Positions 55,418-64,000 of a stretch of DNA of 64,000 bases are shown here, piece after piece. The notes below the pieces were generated by a model. It was not told the origin of the DNA, made no database searches, and saw only the letters and a list, made by a program, of their open reading frames with translations. Position 1 is the first letter of the stretch; each line of letters begins with the position of its first letter. Where the stretch lies: contig NZ_FRCB01000001.1 of NCBI RefSeq assembly GCF_900142765.1, positions 62,001 through 126,000 on the forward strand. Reading direction: 5' to 3'. The position numbers and the translations under genes were made by a program. This stretch comes from Roseovarius litoreus. Lineage in GTDB: Bacteria; Pseudomonadota; Alphaproteobacteria; Rhodobacterales; Rhodobacteraceae.

Positions 55418-57658
55418 TCACAGGAAGCTTTGCGGGTCGATGTCGATGCTCAGGCGCAGCTGTCCCGGCGGCTTGAGCTGCGCCACCCATTGCGCCACGG
55501 CCCCCTGTAGCGCCACGCCCCTTGCCGCCTTGACCAGAAGCCGCACCCGGTGCCGCCCGCGAATGCGCGCGATGGGCGCAGGCGCGGGGCCGAACACTTG
55601 CGCCCCCACGGCGCGCAAGGGCGCATCCCGGCGGGCAAGCTCGGTGGCGAAATCGAACACCTCGCGCGCATCGGTGGAGGACAGGATGATGCCCGCCATG
55701 CGCCCATAGGGCGGCACGCCCGCATGGCGGCGTTCCTCGGCCTCGGCGCGCCAGAAGCCTTCCTCGTCGCCCGACAGGATCGCGCGGATCACCGGATGTT
55801 CGGGCTGAAAGGTCTGCAACAGCGCCGTGCCCGGCTTTTCGGTGCGCCCCGCGCGCCCAGCCACCTGCCGCATCAGTTGGAAGGTGCGTTCGGCGGCGCG
55901 CAGATCCGAGCCTTGCAGGCCCAGATCGGCGTCGATCACCCCCACCAGCGTGAGGCGCGGGAAGTTGTGCCCCTTGGCGACAAGCTGTGTGCCGATGACG
56001 ATGTCGGTATCGCCTTCGGCAATGGCGCGGATCTGTTCCTTGAGGGCGCGGGCCGATCCGAAGAGATCGGAACTGAGCGTGGCGATGCGGGCCTGCGGGA
56101 AAAGCGCCTGCGCCTCTTCGGTCAGACGCTCGACACCGGGCCCGACAGCGGCCAGCTTGTCTTCGACGCCACAGGAGGGGCATGCCTTGGGCACGGCTTT
56201 CGTCTCGCCGCATTGGTGGCAGACAAGGCGTTGCTGAAAGCGGTGTTCGACCATGCGCGCGTCGCAGTGATCGCAGCCGATCTGATGCCCGCAGGCCCGG
56301 CACAGCGTCACCGGCGCATAGCCCCGGCGGTTGATGAACAAGAGCGCCTGTTCGCCGACTTCAACGCGCGCGGTGACGGCGGCCTGAAGGCTGGGCGAGA
56401 TCCAGCGGCTGGCGGGCAGCGTTTCGCTGCGCATGTCGATGGCGCGCATCTGCGGCATGACCGCCGCGCCGAACCGCGCGGTGAGGTCAAGCCTTGTGTA
56501 TTTCCCGGCCTCGGCATTGGCCCAGCTTTCGAGCGACGGGGTGGCCGAGGCGAGCACCACCTGAGCGCCACAGATCGAGGCGCGCAAAACGGCCATGTCG
56601 CGCGCATTGTAGAGCACGCCGTCTTCCTGCTTGTAGGAGGTGTCGTGTTCCTCATCGACCACGATCAGCCCCAGATCGCGGAACGGCAGGAACAGCGCCG
56701 AGCGCGCACCGACGACAACCTGACAGCCCCCCTCGCCCAGCATTTTCCATGTGCGGCGGCGTTCGGTCATGGTGACGCCTGAATGCCATTCGGCGGGGCG
56801 CGCGCCAAAGCGCGCCTCGATCCGGGTGAGGAATTCCGAGGTCAGCGCGATCTCGGGCAGAAGCACCAGCGCCTGACGCCCCTGCCGCAGGGTTTCGGCC
56901 ACGGCTTCGAGATAGACCTCGGTCTTGCCCGATCCGGTGACACCGCGCAGCAGCGTCGTGCCATAGCCCCCGCCGCGCAGTGCCGCGCAGAGCGTGGCGG
57001 CGGCGCTGGACTGATCGTCGGTCAGATCCTTGCCACCAAGGGCCGGATCAAGCTGCGGAAAGGGCAGATCGCGGGGGCAGTCCTCTTCCAGCACGGCGCC
57101 TTGCTTGACGAGCCCCTTGATGACGGATGTGGTGACGCCCGCCTGCTCGGCCAGCTCGCCCAGCGTGAACGAGAGCGCGCCATACTCGGACAGCACAGCC
57201 AGCACCCGGCGGCGCGCATCGGTCATGCGATCAGGCGCGGCTGGCCCCGAACGGTAGATCTTCTGCATCGAGGGCGGGTTCGACAGGCCCGGCGCACGGG
57301 TCGCGAGCCGCAGCATCGCGGGCATCGGCGTCAGGGTATAGTCGGCGGCGCGGCGCAGAAACTCCTGCAACTCGGCGCGCATCGGCGCCACGTCGAGCAC
57401 GCGCAGCACCTGCCGGACCTTGGAGATGTCGAAATCCCCGCGCCCCGGCCCCCAGACCACCCCCGGCACCTTGCGCGGACCCAGTGGCACCTCGACGAAG
57501 GCGCCGACATGGCAGCCGCCTTCGGGCGCGCGGTAATCCAGCAGCCGGTCAAGCGGCTGGGTGGTGAGCACCCCCACAAGGTCGCCTTCGGCGAAAAAGT
57601 CCGGACCTGAGGGTGACACGGGGGCTGCGGCTCCAAGTGAGGGGTTTCGGCATGTCAC
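55418..57658 (-). CDS. priA: Primosomal helicase PriA
   Basis: Restarts stalled replication forks. The 746-aa product has a 3' DNA-binding domain, Walker [13 protein letters not shown] (239-250), DEEHD box, Cys-rich zinc region ([23 protein letters not shown]) and a C-terminal helicase part. Start at 57658 is the first ATG; the conserved part begins near [16 protein letters not shown]. Divergent from the transaldolase gene with 56 bases between. Confidence 0.95.
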   Translation of the reverse strand: MTCRNPSLGAAAPVSPSGPDFFAEGDLVGVLTTQPLDRLLDYRAPEGGCHVGAFVEVPLGPRKVPGVVWGPGRGDFDISKVRQVLRVLDVAPMRAELQEFLRRAADYTLTPMPAMLRLATRAPGLSNPPSMQKIYRSGPAAPDRMTDARRRVLAVLSEYGALSFTLGELAEQAGVTTSVIKGLVKQGAVLEEDCPRDLPFPQLDPALGGKDLTDDQSSAAATLCAALRGGGYGTTLLRGVTGSGKTEVYLEAVAETLRQGRQALVLLPEIALTSEFLTRIEARFGARPAEWHSGVTMTERRRTWKMLGEGGCQVVVGARSALFLPFRDLGLIVVDEEHDTSYKQEDGVLYNARDMAVLRASICGAQVVLASATPSLESWANAEAGKYTRLDLTARFGAAVMPQMRAIDMRSETLPASRWISPSLQAAVTARVEVGEQALLFINRRGYAPVTLCRACGHQIGCDHCDARMVEHRFQQRLVCHQCGETKAVPKACPSCGVEDKLAAVGPGVERLTEEAQALFPQARIATLSSDLFGSARALKEQIRAIAEGDTDIVIGTQLVAKGHNFPRLTLVGVIDADLGLQGSDLRAAERTFQLMRQVAGRAGRTEKPGTALLQTFQPEHPVIRAILSGDEEGFWRAEAEERRHAGVPPYGRMAGIILSSTDAREVFDFATELARRDAPLRAVGAQVFGPAPAPIARIRGRHRVRLLVKAARGVALQGAVAQWVAQLKPPGQLRLSIDIDPQSFL

Positions 57659-57714
57659 TCTATGGGGTAAAGCCGGGGATGAAAAACCCCAACCCGCGCC
57701 AAGGGACCGCTGAC

Positions 57715-58368
57715 ATGAAATTCTTCGTAGATACCGCCGATGTCGATGCCATTGCCGAGCTGAACGATCTGGGCATGGTGGATGGTGTGACGACCAACCC
57801 CTCGCTGATCCTGAAATCGGGGCGCGACATCCTCGAAGTCACCCGCGAAATCGCCGAGATGGTCGATGGCCCGGTGAGCGCCGAGGTGGTCGCGCTGGAG
57901 GCGGATGCGATGATCGAGGAGGGCCGCAAGCTGGCCGCGATCGCCGAGAACATCGCCGTCAAGGTGCCGCTGACATGGGACGGGCTGAAGGCCTGCAAGG
58001 TGCTGTCGGGCGAAGGCCGGATGGTCAATGTCACGCTGTGCTTCTCGGCCAATCAGGCGCTGCTGGCGGCCAAGGCGGGGGCCACCTTCATCAGCCCGTT
58101 CATCGGGCGGCTGGACGACATCAATCTCGATGGCATGGAGCTGATCGCGGATATCCGCCAGATCTATGACAATTACGCGTTCGACACGCAGATTCTTGCC
58201 GCGTCGATCCGCACGGTCAATCACGCGTTCCAGTCGGCCCAGATCGGCGCCGATGTGATGACGGCGCCGCCCTCGGTCATCAAGGCGATGGCGTCGCACG
58301 TGCTGACCGACAAGGGGCTTGAGGCCTTCATGAAAGATTGGGAAAAAACAGGGCAGAAAATTCTGTGA
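57715..58368 (+). CDS. Transaldolase / fructose-6-phosphate aldolase type
   Basis: The 217-aa product belongs to the short TalC/FSA group, with Schiff-base Lys83 in [12 protein letters not shown] and the motif GVTTNPSLI. It may run the pentose phosphate pathway (transaldolase) or fructose-6-phosphate aldol cleavage; which cannot be read from sequence. Start at 57715 ([13 protein letters not shown]) is conserved. Followed by the DUF484 gene. Confidence 0.92.
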   Translation: MKFFVDTADVDAIAELNDLGMVDGVTTNPSLILKSGRDILEVTREIAEMVDGPVSAEVVALEADAMIEEGRKLAAIAENIAVKVPLTWDGLKACKVLSGEGRMVNVTLCFSANQALLAAKAGATFISPFIGRLDDINLDGMELIADIRQIYDNYAFDTQILAASIRTVNHAFQSAQIGADVMTAPPSVIKAMASHVLTDKGLEAFMKDWEKTGQKIL

Positions 58369-58407
58369 CCCATGTTATAACGCCGGGCAAACAAGACTGA
58401 GGCCAGT

Positions 58408-59115
58408 ATGAGCGGTACGCCGGAAATGGAAGACAAGCTGCGTGAGCGTATCATCGCGCAGCCCAATGTGATTCTCGAGGATCAGGATCTGATGCGCGCG
58501 CTCATCGCGGCGAACGAGCGGACGATGGGCAACAATATCGTCGATCTGCGCGGCATCGCGATGGAACGTCTCGAGGCGCGTCTGGACCGGCTGGAGGACA
58601 CCCACCGATCGGTGATCGCGGCGGCCTATGACAATCTTGCCGGCACGAATCAGGTGCATCGTGCGATCCTGCGGATGCTGGACCCGGTCGAATTCGAAGT
58701 GTTCCTGCGCGATCTGGGCGGAGAGGTGGCGGATATCCTGCGGGTGGACAGCATGAAGCTGGTTCTGGAAACCGTGCAGGATGAAAACGACCCCACGATC
58801 CAGCGCCTCGGAAATGTGCTGTCAGTGGCCGAAACGGGATTTGTGCGGCGCTACCTGACCGATGGGCGCAACGCCGCGCCGCGACAGGTGACCTTGCGCC
58901 AGATCCACGAGGGCGATCCGCGCGTCTATGGGCAGGAAGCGGCCTATCTGCGCTCGGAGGCCTGTTTGATGCTGGATTTCGGTGAGGGACGCTTGCCGGG
59001 CATGCTGGCCATGGGCGCCGAGGATCCGCATCAGTTCAGCCCGCAGCAGGGCACCGACCTTCTGGCGTTCTTCGCGGGCGTGTTCGAGCGCGCGATGCGG
59101 CGCTGGCTGTCATGA
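58408..59115 (+). CDS. DUF484 family protein
   Basis: The 235-aa product matches DUF484: N-terminal LRERIIAQPNVILEDQDLMRAL, and a C-terminal GAF-like region (VEFEVFLRDLGGEVADIL). This family is usually encoded next to xerC, as here, where the genes overlap by four bases (ATGA). Function unknown; suspected to relate to recombination. Confidence 0.9.
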   Translation: MSGTPEMEDKLRERIIAQPNVILEDQDLMRALIAANERTMGNNIVDLRGIAMERLEARLDRLEDTHRSVIAAAYDNLAGTNQVHRAILRMLDPVEFEVFLRDLGGEVADILRVDSMKLVLETVQDENDPTIQRLGNVLSVAETGFVRRYLTDGRNAAPRQVTLRQIHEGDPRVYGQEAAYLRSEACLMLDFGEGRLPGMLAMGAEDPHQFSPQQGTDLLAFFAGVFERAMRRWLS

Positions 59116-60026
59116 TCAGCCCGGCGGCCCGCGATGCGTTGCAGGGCTGGCTGGAGACGCAAAAAGCCCTGAAGGGTGCAGCCGACAATACGCTCGAGGC
59201 CTACGGCCGGGATGTGGCCGGGTTTCTGGCCTTCATGACCGGGCACAAGGGCGAGATGCAGGGCATCGCGCCGCTGACCCGGATCGGCGTCACCGACATG
59301 CGCGCTTGGATGGCCTTTACCCGGGGTGAGAATGTCGGCCCCCGGTCCTTGGCGCGCAAGCTGTCGGCGGTGAAAAGCTTCTATCGCTGGCTTGCCGAGC
59401 GCGAGGGGTTCGACGCGACCGCCGTTCTGTCGGCGCGCGCGCCCAAGTTCCAGCGCAAGCTGCCGCGCCCGCTGGCGCCCGAGGCGGCACAGGACCTGAT
59501 CGACACGCTCGAACTGCAATCGGCCACGCCATGGGTGGCGGCGCGCGATCAGGCGGTGGTGACGCTGCTTTACGGCTGCGGGCTGCGGATTTCCGAGGCG
59601 CTTGGCCTGACTGGCGGTGATCTGCCCATGGGCGAGGCGCTCAGGATCACCGGCAAGGGCGGCAAGGAACGGATCGTGCCGGTGATCGCGCCCGCGCGCG
59701 ATGCGGTGGCGCATTATGCGCGGCTCTGCCCGTTCGATCTGCGCCCCGGCACGCCGCTTTTTCGCGGCATGCGGGGTGGCCCGCTGAACCCGAGGGCGGT
59801 GCAGAAGGTGACCGAGGCGGCCCGCACCCAGCTGGGCCTTCCCGCAACCGCCACGCCCCACGCGATGCGCCACAGCTTTGCCACCCATCTGTTGAATGCG
59901 GGCGGCGATCTGCGCGCCATTCAGGAGCTTTTGGGGCATGCCTCCCTGTCGACGACGCAAGCCTATACCGCGGTCGATACCAGCCGTCTGATGGAGGTTT
60001 ATCGCAAGGCGCACCCCAAAGGGTGA
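59112..60026 (+). CDS. xerC: Tyrosine recombinase XerC
   Basis: Resolves chromosome dimers at dif with XerD. The 304-aa product has the N-terminal SAM-like domain and the full catalytic set: Arg159 (CGLRISEAL), a beta-hairpin Lys in GKGGKERIVP, His250 and Arg253 (HAMRHSF), His276 (LGHASLS), Tyr285. It is the chromosomal XerC, not a phage integrase, given the DUF484 neighbour. Confidence 0.93.
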   Translation: MISPAARDALQGWLETQKALKGAADNTLEAYGRDVAGFLAFMTGHKGEMQGIAPLTRIGVTDMRAWMAFTRGENVGPRSLARKLSAVKSFYRWLAEREGFDATAVLSARAPKFQRKLPRPLAPEAAQDLIDTLELQSATPWVAARDQAVVTLLYGCGLRISEALGLTGGDLPMGEALRITGKGGKERIVPVIAPARDAVAHYARLCPFDLRPGTPLFRGMRGGPLNPRAVQKVTEAARTQLGLPATATPHAMRHSFATHLLNAGGDLRAIQELLGHASLSTTQAYTAVDTSRLMEVYRKAHPKG

Positions 60027-60061
60027 TTGCATCGGACGCGCAGCTGCGCGAAGAGGACGTC

Positions 60062-60760
60062 ATGAGTTTGAGCTACAAGGCATTACTGGTCCATTTCCTG
60101 ACGGCCTCGGGTGCGGTGTTTGCGATGCTGGCGCTGCTGGCGGCGATGGATCGCGAATGGGCGATGATGTTCCTGTGGCTGGTCGTGGCCTTTGCCGTGG
60201 ACGGGGTCGACGGGCCGCTGGCGCGCCGCTATCTGGTCTGGCAGAACGCACCGCGCTTTGACGGGGTGTTGCTGGATCTGATCATCGATTATCTGACCTA
60301 TGTGTTCATCCCGGCCTTCGCGCTGTTCAAGTCCGATCTGCTGCCGGGCTGGACGGGATGGGTGGCGATCATCATCATCACCTATGCCAGCGCGCTGTAT
60401 TTCGCCGATACCAACATGAAAACGAAGGACAATTCGTTTTCCGGCTTTCCGGGATGCTGGCAGATGACCGTGCTGGTCATGTTCGCCGTGCAGCCGCCCA
60501 CATGGCTGATCCTGCTGCTGGTCACGCTGTTGTCGGTGGCGATGTTCCTGCCGCTGAAATTCATCCATCCGGTGCGCACCGAACGCTGGCGGTGGCTGTC
60601 GCTGCCCATGACATTCGCCTGGACCTTCTTTGCGGGATGGGCGGCCTGGGTGGATTTCCACCCCGAAAGCTGGGCGCATTGGGGGCTGGTGGTGACCAGC
60701 GCCTACCTGCTGTTCGCGGGCATCGCGCAACAGCTTATCCCCGAGCGTCCGGGGGCCTGA
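60062..60760 (+). CDS. pcsA: Phosphatidylcholine synthase
   Basis: CDP-diacylglycerol condenses with choline to give phosphatidylcholine in the inner membrane. The 232-aa product has about eight membrane segments and the CDP-alcohol motif as DGPLARR followed by GVLLDLIID (Asp and Gly spacing as in Pcs). The start at 60062 gives MSLSYKALLVHFLTASG. Presence is typical of Rhodobacterales and Rhizobiales. Confidence 0.92.
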   Translation: MSLSYKALLVHFLTASGAVFAMLALLAAMDREWAMMFLWLVVAFAVDGVDGPLARRYLVWQNAPRFDGVLLDLIIDYLTYVFIPAFALFKSDLLPGWTGWVAIIIITYASALYFADTNMKTKDNSFSGFPGCWQMTVLVMFAVQPPTWLILLLVTLLSVAMFLPLKFIHPVRTERWRWLSLPMTFAWTFFAGWAAWVDFHPESWAHWGLVVTSAYLLFAGIAQQLIPERPGA

Positions 60761-60796
60761 ACGCCCCCCGGCCGGGGATATTCGCGGTTCAGCGCG

Positions 60797-61678
60797 TCAG
60801 CGCATCAGCATCACCGGCACCTTGCACGAGCGGATCATCTCGGTCGTGGTGGAGCCGATCAGAAGCGTGCGCACCCGGCTGTGGCCATAAGCCCCCATCA
60901 CCAGAAGATCATGACCCGCATCGGGCTGGGGCGCGCCGCCGGTGTCGGCGGTCATCGCCGCCAGCACCTTTTCCGGCTCGCCGGGACGGATCACCGTTTC
61001 GGGGTTGAAGCCACCGGCGCGCAGGGTCGCCGCAGCATCCTCGAGCGACCGGACGACGGCGGGGGTTTCGACCCCGGCAAAGACCACCGTCACCGTGAGC
61101 CCGGCAAAGATCGGGCTGCGCGCGATGTAATCCACCGCCCGAAGCGAGGACGCCCCCCCGTCGAAGGCCACCAGCACGCGTTTGATCGCGCGAAAGGCGC
61201 GGTTGGCCACAAAGACCGGCCTGTGGCTGGCCCGCACGATCCGTTCGAGGTTGGAGCCGAGATGCGCCGCGGCCAGTCCCGCCGCCTCGCCGCGCTTTCC
61301 GATCACGATCATGTCGCCGCTATCTTCCTTTGCGGTGACCGTTTCGACCAGATCGCCCTGGCGCAGACGGGTTTCCACGACGATGTCGCCCGCCCCTTCG
61401 ATGATCGCGCGGGCATCGTCGAGGATCGCACGGCCCTGTTCATGGGCGAGCTTGGCGCGCTGCGCATCGAGATCCGAGAGCTGTTCCAGCAGCGCGCTGC
61501 GCGCCCCAAGCCGGATCGCGCCGCTCAGATCGCTTGTGGCGGGCGCATCGCGCCGGCCCAGCACGTGATAGACCTTGACGCTCCAGCCGGCGCGCGCGGC
61601 GATCCATGCGGCATGGTGGCAGACGCTTTCGGAATAGGCCGAGCCGTCGACAAGGGCGATGAGTGTGTCGGTTGTCAT
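60797..61678 (-). CDS. Tandem universal stress protein
   Basis: Two USP domains in one 293-aa chain; the second carries the nucleotide motif GAYGHSRVRTLLIGSTT, the first only GKRGEAAGLAAAHLGSN. Starts with MTTDTLIALVDGSAYSE. It lies directly downstream of the SulP transporter on the same strand (14 bases), so they are cotranscribed. It may bind ATP and respond to stress. Confidence 0.92.
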   Translation of the reverse strand: MTTDTLIALVDGSAYSESVCHHAAWIAARAGWSVKVYHVLGRRDAPATSDLSGAIRLGARSALLEQLSDLDAQRAKLAHEQGRAILDDARAIIEGAGDIVVETRLRQGDLVETVTAKEDSGDMIVIGKRGEAAGLAAAHLGSNLERIVRASHRPVFVANRAFRAIKRVLVAFDGGASSLRAVDYIARSPIFAGLTVTVVFAGVETPAVVRSLEDAAATLRAGGFNPETVIRPGEPEKVLAAMTADTGGAPQPDAGHDLLVMGAYGHSRVRTLLIGSTTTEMIRSCKVPVMLMR

Positions 61679-61692
61679 GATCCTGTCCTTCC

Positions 61693-63183
61693 TCAATGGC
61701 CCAGCAACTTGTCCATCGCGCCGGGCTTGTCATGCACGGCAAGCTGATCGACGATGGTCTCGGAGGCTTCGTTCATGCCGATGATCTCGACCTCGGCCCC
61801 CTCGCGGCGGAACTTGAGCACGGCCATGTCCACCGCCGCAACCGAGGAAATGTCCCAGATATGCGCGCGGCTGACATCGATGGTCACTTTCCGGGGGGCT
61901 TCCCGGAAGTCGAACGCTTTCATGAAGTCCTCGGTCGAGGCGAAGAACAGCTGGCCCTCGACGATATAGGTGCGGTGGGTGCCGTCGGCGGTGATCTCAG
62001 AGCGGACGCGGAACAGCTGCGCGATCTTCCACGCAAAGAAGATGCCCGACAGCAGCACGCCGACCAGAACCCCGATGGCAAGGTTATGGGTGTAGATCAC
62101 GAAGAACACCGTCGCCAGCATCACGATCGAGGACGAGCGCGGATGATCGCGCAGGTTCTTGATCGAGGACCACGAGAAGGTGCCGATCGACACCATGATC
62201 ATGATCGCCACCAGCGCGGCCATCGGGATGATCGCCACGATATCGCCCAGCACCACGCACAGGATCAGCAGAAAAATCCCCGCAACAAAGCACGACAGCC
62301 GCCCCCGCCCGCCGGATTTCACGTTGATGATCGACTGCCCGATCATCGCACAGCCCGCCATCCCGCCGATAAAGCCGGTGGCGGTATTGGCCAGACCCTG
62401 CCCGATGCATTCCTGATTGCGATCCGAGCTGGTGTCGGTCAGGTCATCGACGATCTGCTGGGTCATCAGGCTTTCCAGCAGACCGACGACAGCCACCGCC
62501 AGCGCATAGGGGAAGATGATCTGCAGCGTCTCGAAATTCAGCGGGATGTCGGGGATCAGGAAGACCGGCAGCGTGTCGGGCAGCGCGCCCATGTCGCCCA
62601 CGGTGCGCACATCCCAGCCCATGACCACCACCAGCACGGTCAGCACGATGATCGTCACCAGAGGCGAGGGGATCACGGTTGTGATGGTCGGAAACAGGTA
62701 GATGATCGCCAGCCCGAGTGCCACCAGAGCATAGGTCAGCATCGGCACCCTCGTGGGGTCGAGCTCGGGCAGCTGCGCGATGAAGATCAGGATCGCCAGA
62801 GCGTTCACGAAACCGGTCATCACCGAGCGTGACACGAAGCGCATCACATAGCCCAGCCGCAACAGCCCTGCGCCGATCTGCAGAAGACCGGCCAGCACGG
62901 TGGCGGCCAGCAGATATTCCAGCCCGTGATCGCGCACCAGCGTGACCATCAGCACCGCCGTCGCGGCGGTCGCCGCCGAGATCATGCCGGGCCGCCCGCC
63001 AGTGATCGCGGTGATCACCGCAATCGAGAAGCTGGCATAAAGCCCCACTTTGGGGTCAACGCCCGCGATGATCGAAAAGGCGATGGCTTCGGGGATCAGG
63101 GCAAGGGCCACGACAAGGCCGGACAAGAGATCAGCACGGATATTCCCGGTCCAGTCGCGCCGGTAGGCGGAGAGAGAGATCAT
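61693..63183 (-). CDS. SulP family anion transporter with STAS domain
   Basis: The 496-aa product has about ten to twelve membrane segments ([30 protein letters not shown] is the signature start) and a C-terminal STAS domain (about 390-490, [21 protein letters not shown]). SulP proteins carry sulfate or bicarbonate; substrate undetermined. Cotranscribed with the USP gene, an association seen in other proteobacteria. Confidence 0.93.
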   Translation of the reverse strand: MISLSAYRRDWTGNIRADLLSGLVVALALIPEAIAFSIIAGVDPKVGLYASFSIAVITAITGGRPGMISAATAATAVLMVTLVRDHGLEYLLAATVLAGLLQIGAGLLRLGYVMRFVSRSVMTGFVNALAILIFIAQLPELDPTRVPMLTYALVALGLAIIYLFPTITTVIPSPLVTIIVLTVLVVVMGWDVRTVGDMGALPDTLPVFLIPDIPLNFETLQIIFPYALAVAVVGLLESLMTQQIVDDLTDTSSDRNQECIGQGLANTATGFIGGMAGCAMIGQSIINVKSGGRGRLSCFVAGIFLLILCVVLGDIVAIIPMAALVAIMIMVSIGTFSWSSIKNLRDHPRSSSIVMLATVFFVIYTHNLAIGVLVGVLLSGIFFAWKIAQLFRVRSEITADGTHRTYIVEGQLFFASTEDFMKAFDFREAPRKVTIDVSRAHIWDISSVAAVDMAVLKFRREGAEVEIIGMNEASETIVDQLAVHDKPGAMDKLLGH

Positions 63184-63393
63184 GAGACTTAGGTTCCCTT
63201 GAGCCGTGCCGGCGCAGCAGGAACGGCGCGGTTATGGCTTTTGGTCTTGTTGTCCGGCGGATCGGCGGCCGGAAGAGCCAGCCGGGGGTCGCACCCGGCT
63301 CCATGTTCGCTGCGATGCGGCATAGCGCAAGGCGCCCGCGGACGCAACCGCTCGCCCGGTGATCGCGCAAAAGGCGCGCGCAAAGGGCCGAGG

Positions 63394-64000
63394 TTACTGT
63401 GTGTTCAGAAGCACCGCCTCGACGCGGCGGTTGGCGTCGCGGCCGGTATCGGTGCGGTTCGAGGCGATGGGCGCGAGATAGCCCACGCCGCGCGCCTCGA
63501 GCTGCTCGGGGCGCACGCCGTATGTATCGATCAGCCGGGTCATCACCGCAGCGGCGCGGGCGCGCGACAGGTCGATATTCGGCTCCAGCGCGCCCACGGA
63601 ATCGGTATGCCCCACAAGGGCGACACGCCTGCCATCGTCTTCGTTCAGAAAGGCGGCAAGCGCCGCGAGCGAGGCGAACGGCCCCTGCCCCAGAGCCGAG
63701 CGTCCGGTTTCGAATTCGAGATCGGCCAAGCGGACGTGACCCCAGGCAAGCAGGGCCTCGGCCAGGGGCAGATCCTGCGCCGGGGAAGGGATGGCCGTGC
63801 CCGTGCCACTGGCCGTAACAGTGCCACCCGCCGTACCAGTGCCAGTTCCGGTGCCCGCGTTGCTGGCCGCGTTGGTGCCGGCCTCGTCGGAAAGGCCGAT
63901 CCGCGCACCGCCGGCATGGATCACCTGGATATAGCCGCTGGCGCCCGAGCGGCTGACCAGCAGGGATACATACTGCCCCACGCCGTTCGGGCCATCGCGC
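63394..64000 (-). CDS. OmpA-domain protein, C-terminal part (cut by window edge)
   Basis: The open frame runs off the right edge and encodes at least 201 residues. It has a Gly/Thr-rich linker (GTGTGTGTAGGTVTASGTGTA) and an OmpA-like domain with RVALVGHTDSVG and LSRARAAAVMTRL; the final residues RRVEAVLLNTQ are typical of the C-terminal strand. It is probably an outer-membrane or periplasmic peptidoglycan-binding protein. The N-terminus is outside the window, so its secretion signal cannot be judged. Confidence 0.88.
   Translation of the reverse strand, partial: RDGPNGVGQYVSLLVSRSGASGYIQVIHAGGARIGLSDEAGTNAASNAGTGTGTGTAGGTVTASGTGTAIPSPAQDLPLAEALLAWGHVRLADLEFETGRSALGQGPFASLAALAAFLNEDDGRRVALVGHTDSVGALEPNIDLSRARAAAVMTRLIDTYGVRPEQLEARGVGYLAPIASNRTDTGRDANRRVEAVLLNTQ

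Noticed and set aside
59112..60026. Tyrosine recombinase as a sign of a prophage or integrative element
   Set aside because: The neighbour is DUF484, no attachment-site duplication or phage genes are near, and the length fits chromosomal XerC.
60749..60770. GC-rich hairpin between pcsA and the USP gene
   Set aside because: Short imperfect stem without T-run; could occur by chance in such GC-rich sequence.
1..64000. tRNA, rRNA, CRISPR arrays and insertion sequences
   Set aside because: I looked for clover-leaf T-arm motifs, repeated spacers, terminal inverted repeats and transposase motifs and found none I could support.

Overview
The window is a chromosomal segment of a GC-rich alphaproteobacterium, most likely a marine Rhodobacterales (Roseobacter/Rhodobacter group). 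The evidence is the aa3-oxidase order coxB-ctaB-ctaG-coxC-surf1, Flp-type pilins with the local 'GAVTVDW' signature, phosphatidylcholine synthase, the tol-pal/ybgC cluster, Fhs with FolD, and the DUF484-xerC pair. I see no tRNA, rRNA, CRISPR array, prophage or insertion sequence.

Layout. 1-4.9 kb (minus): 5' part of threonine synthase, then surf1, coxC, ctaG, a 55-residue membrane protein, ctaB and coxB, that is, cytochrome oxidase subunits plus heme and copper assembly factors. A perfect Fnr-type box lies upstream of coxB. 5-10.7 kb (plus): tldD, dprA, topA. 10.8-13.9 kb: the two 3-oxoacid CoA-transferase subunits, separated by a GSCFA-domain protein and an SGNH-like protein. 14-14.8 kb (minus): a secreted lytic transglycosylase. 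15.1-27.5 kb (plus): a tad/Flp pilus locus with two pilins, CpaB, secretin, an OmpA-type lipoprotein, TadZ, TadA, TadB, TadC, two TPR lipoproteins, prepilin peptidase and a winged-helix AAA ATPase. 27.5-30.6 kb: a DEXH helicase and PdeM nuclease pair of the ligase-associated DNA repair type. 30.6-38.4 kb: a membrane-bound LytTR regulator, a thioesterase, folD, fhs, a MOSC protein, tam and ftsH. 38.4-46.6 kb (minus): tilS, ybgF/cpoB, pal, tolB, tolA, tolR, tolQ, ybgC, thpR and an unknown protein. 46.8-52.8 kb: NYN nuclease, SGNH hydrolase, ruvB-ruvA-ruvC, a DUF1127 protein, a small membrane protein and prmA. 52.9-64 kb: MFS transporter, YeeE-type transporter, priA, transaldolase, DUF484, xerC, pcs, a double universal stress protein, a SulP transporter and an OmpA-domain protein cut by the right edge.

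Most of this is conserved housekeeping. The parts that deserve attention are the variant tad locus (pilins with Asp-Trp instead of Glu-Tyr, CpaD replaced by an OmpA lipoprotein, no minor pilin genes, a terminal ATPase of unknown role), the split CoA-transferase operon, the reduced helicase/PdeM repair module, and several candidate control sites (Fnr, LexA, tandem hairpins, internal terminators in the pilus operon).
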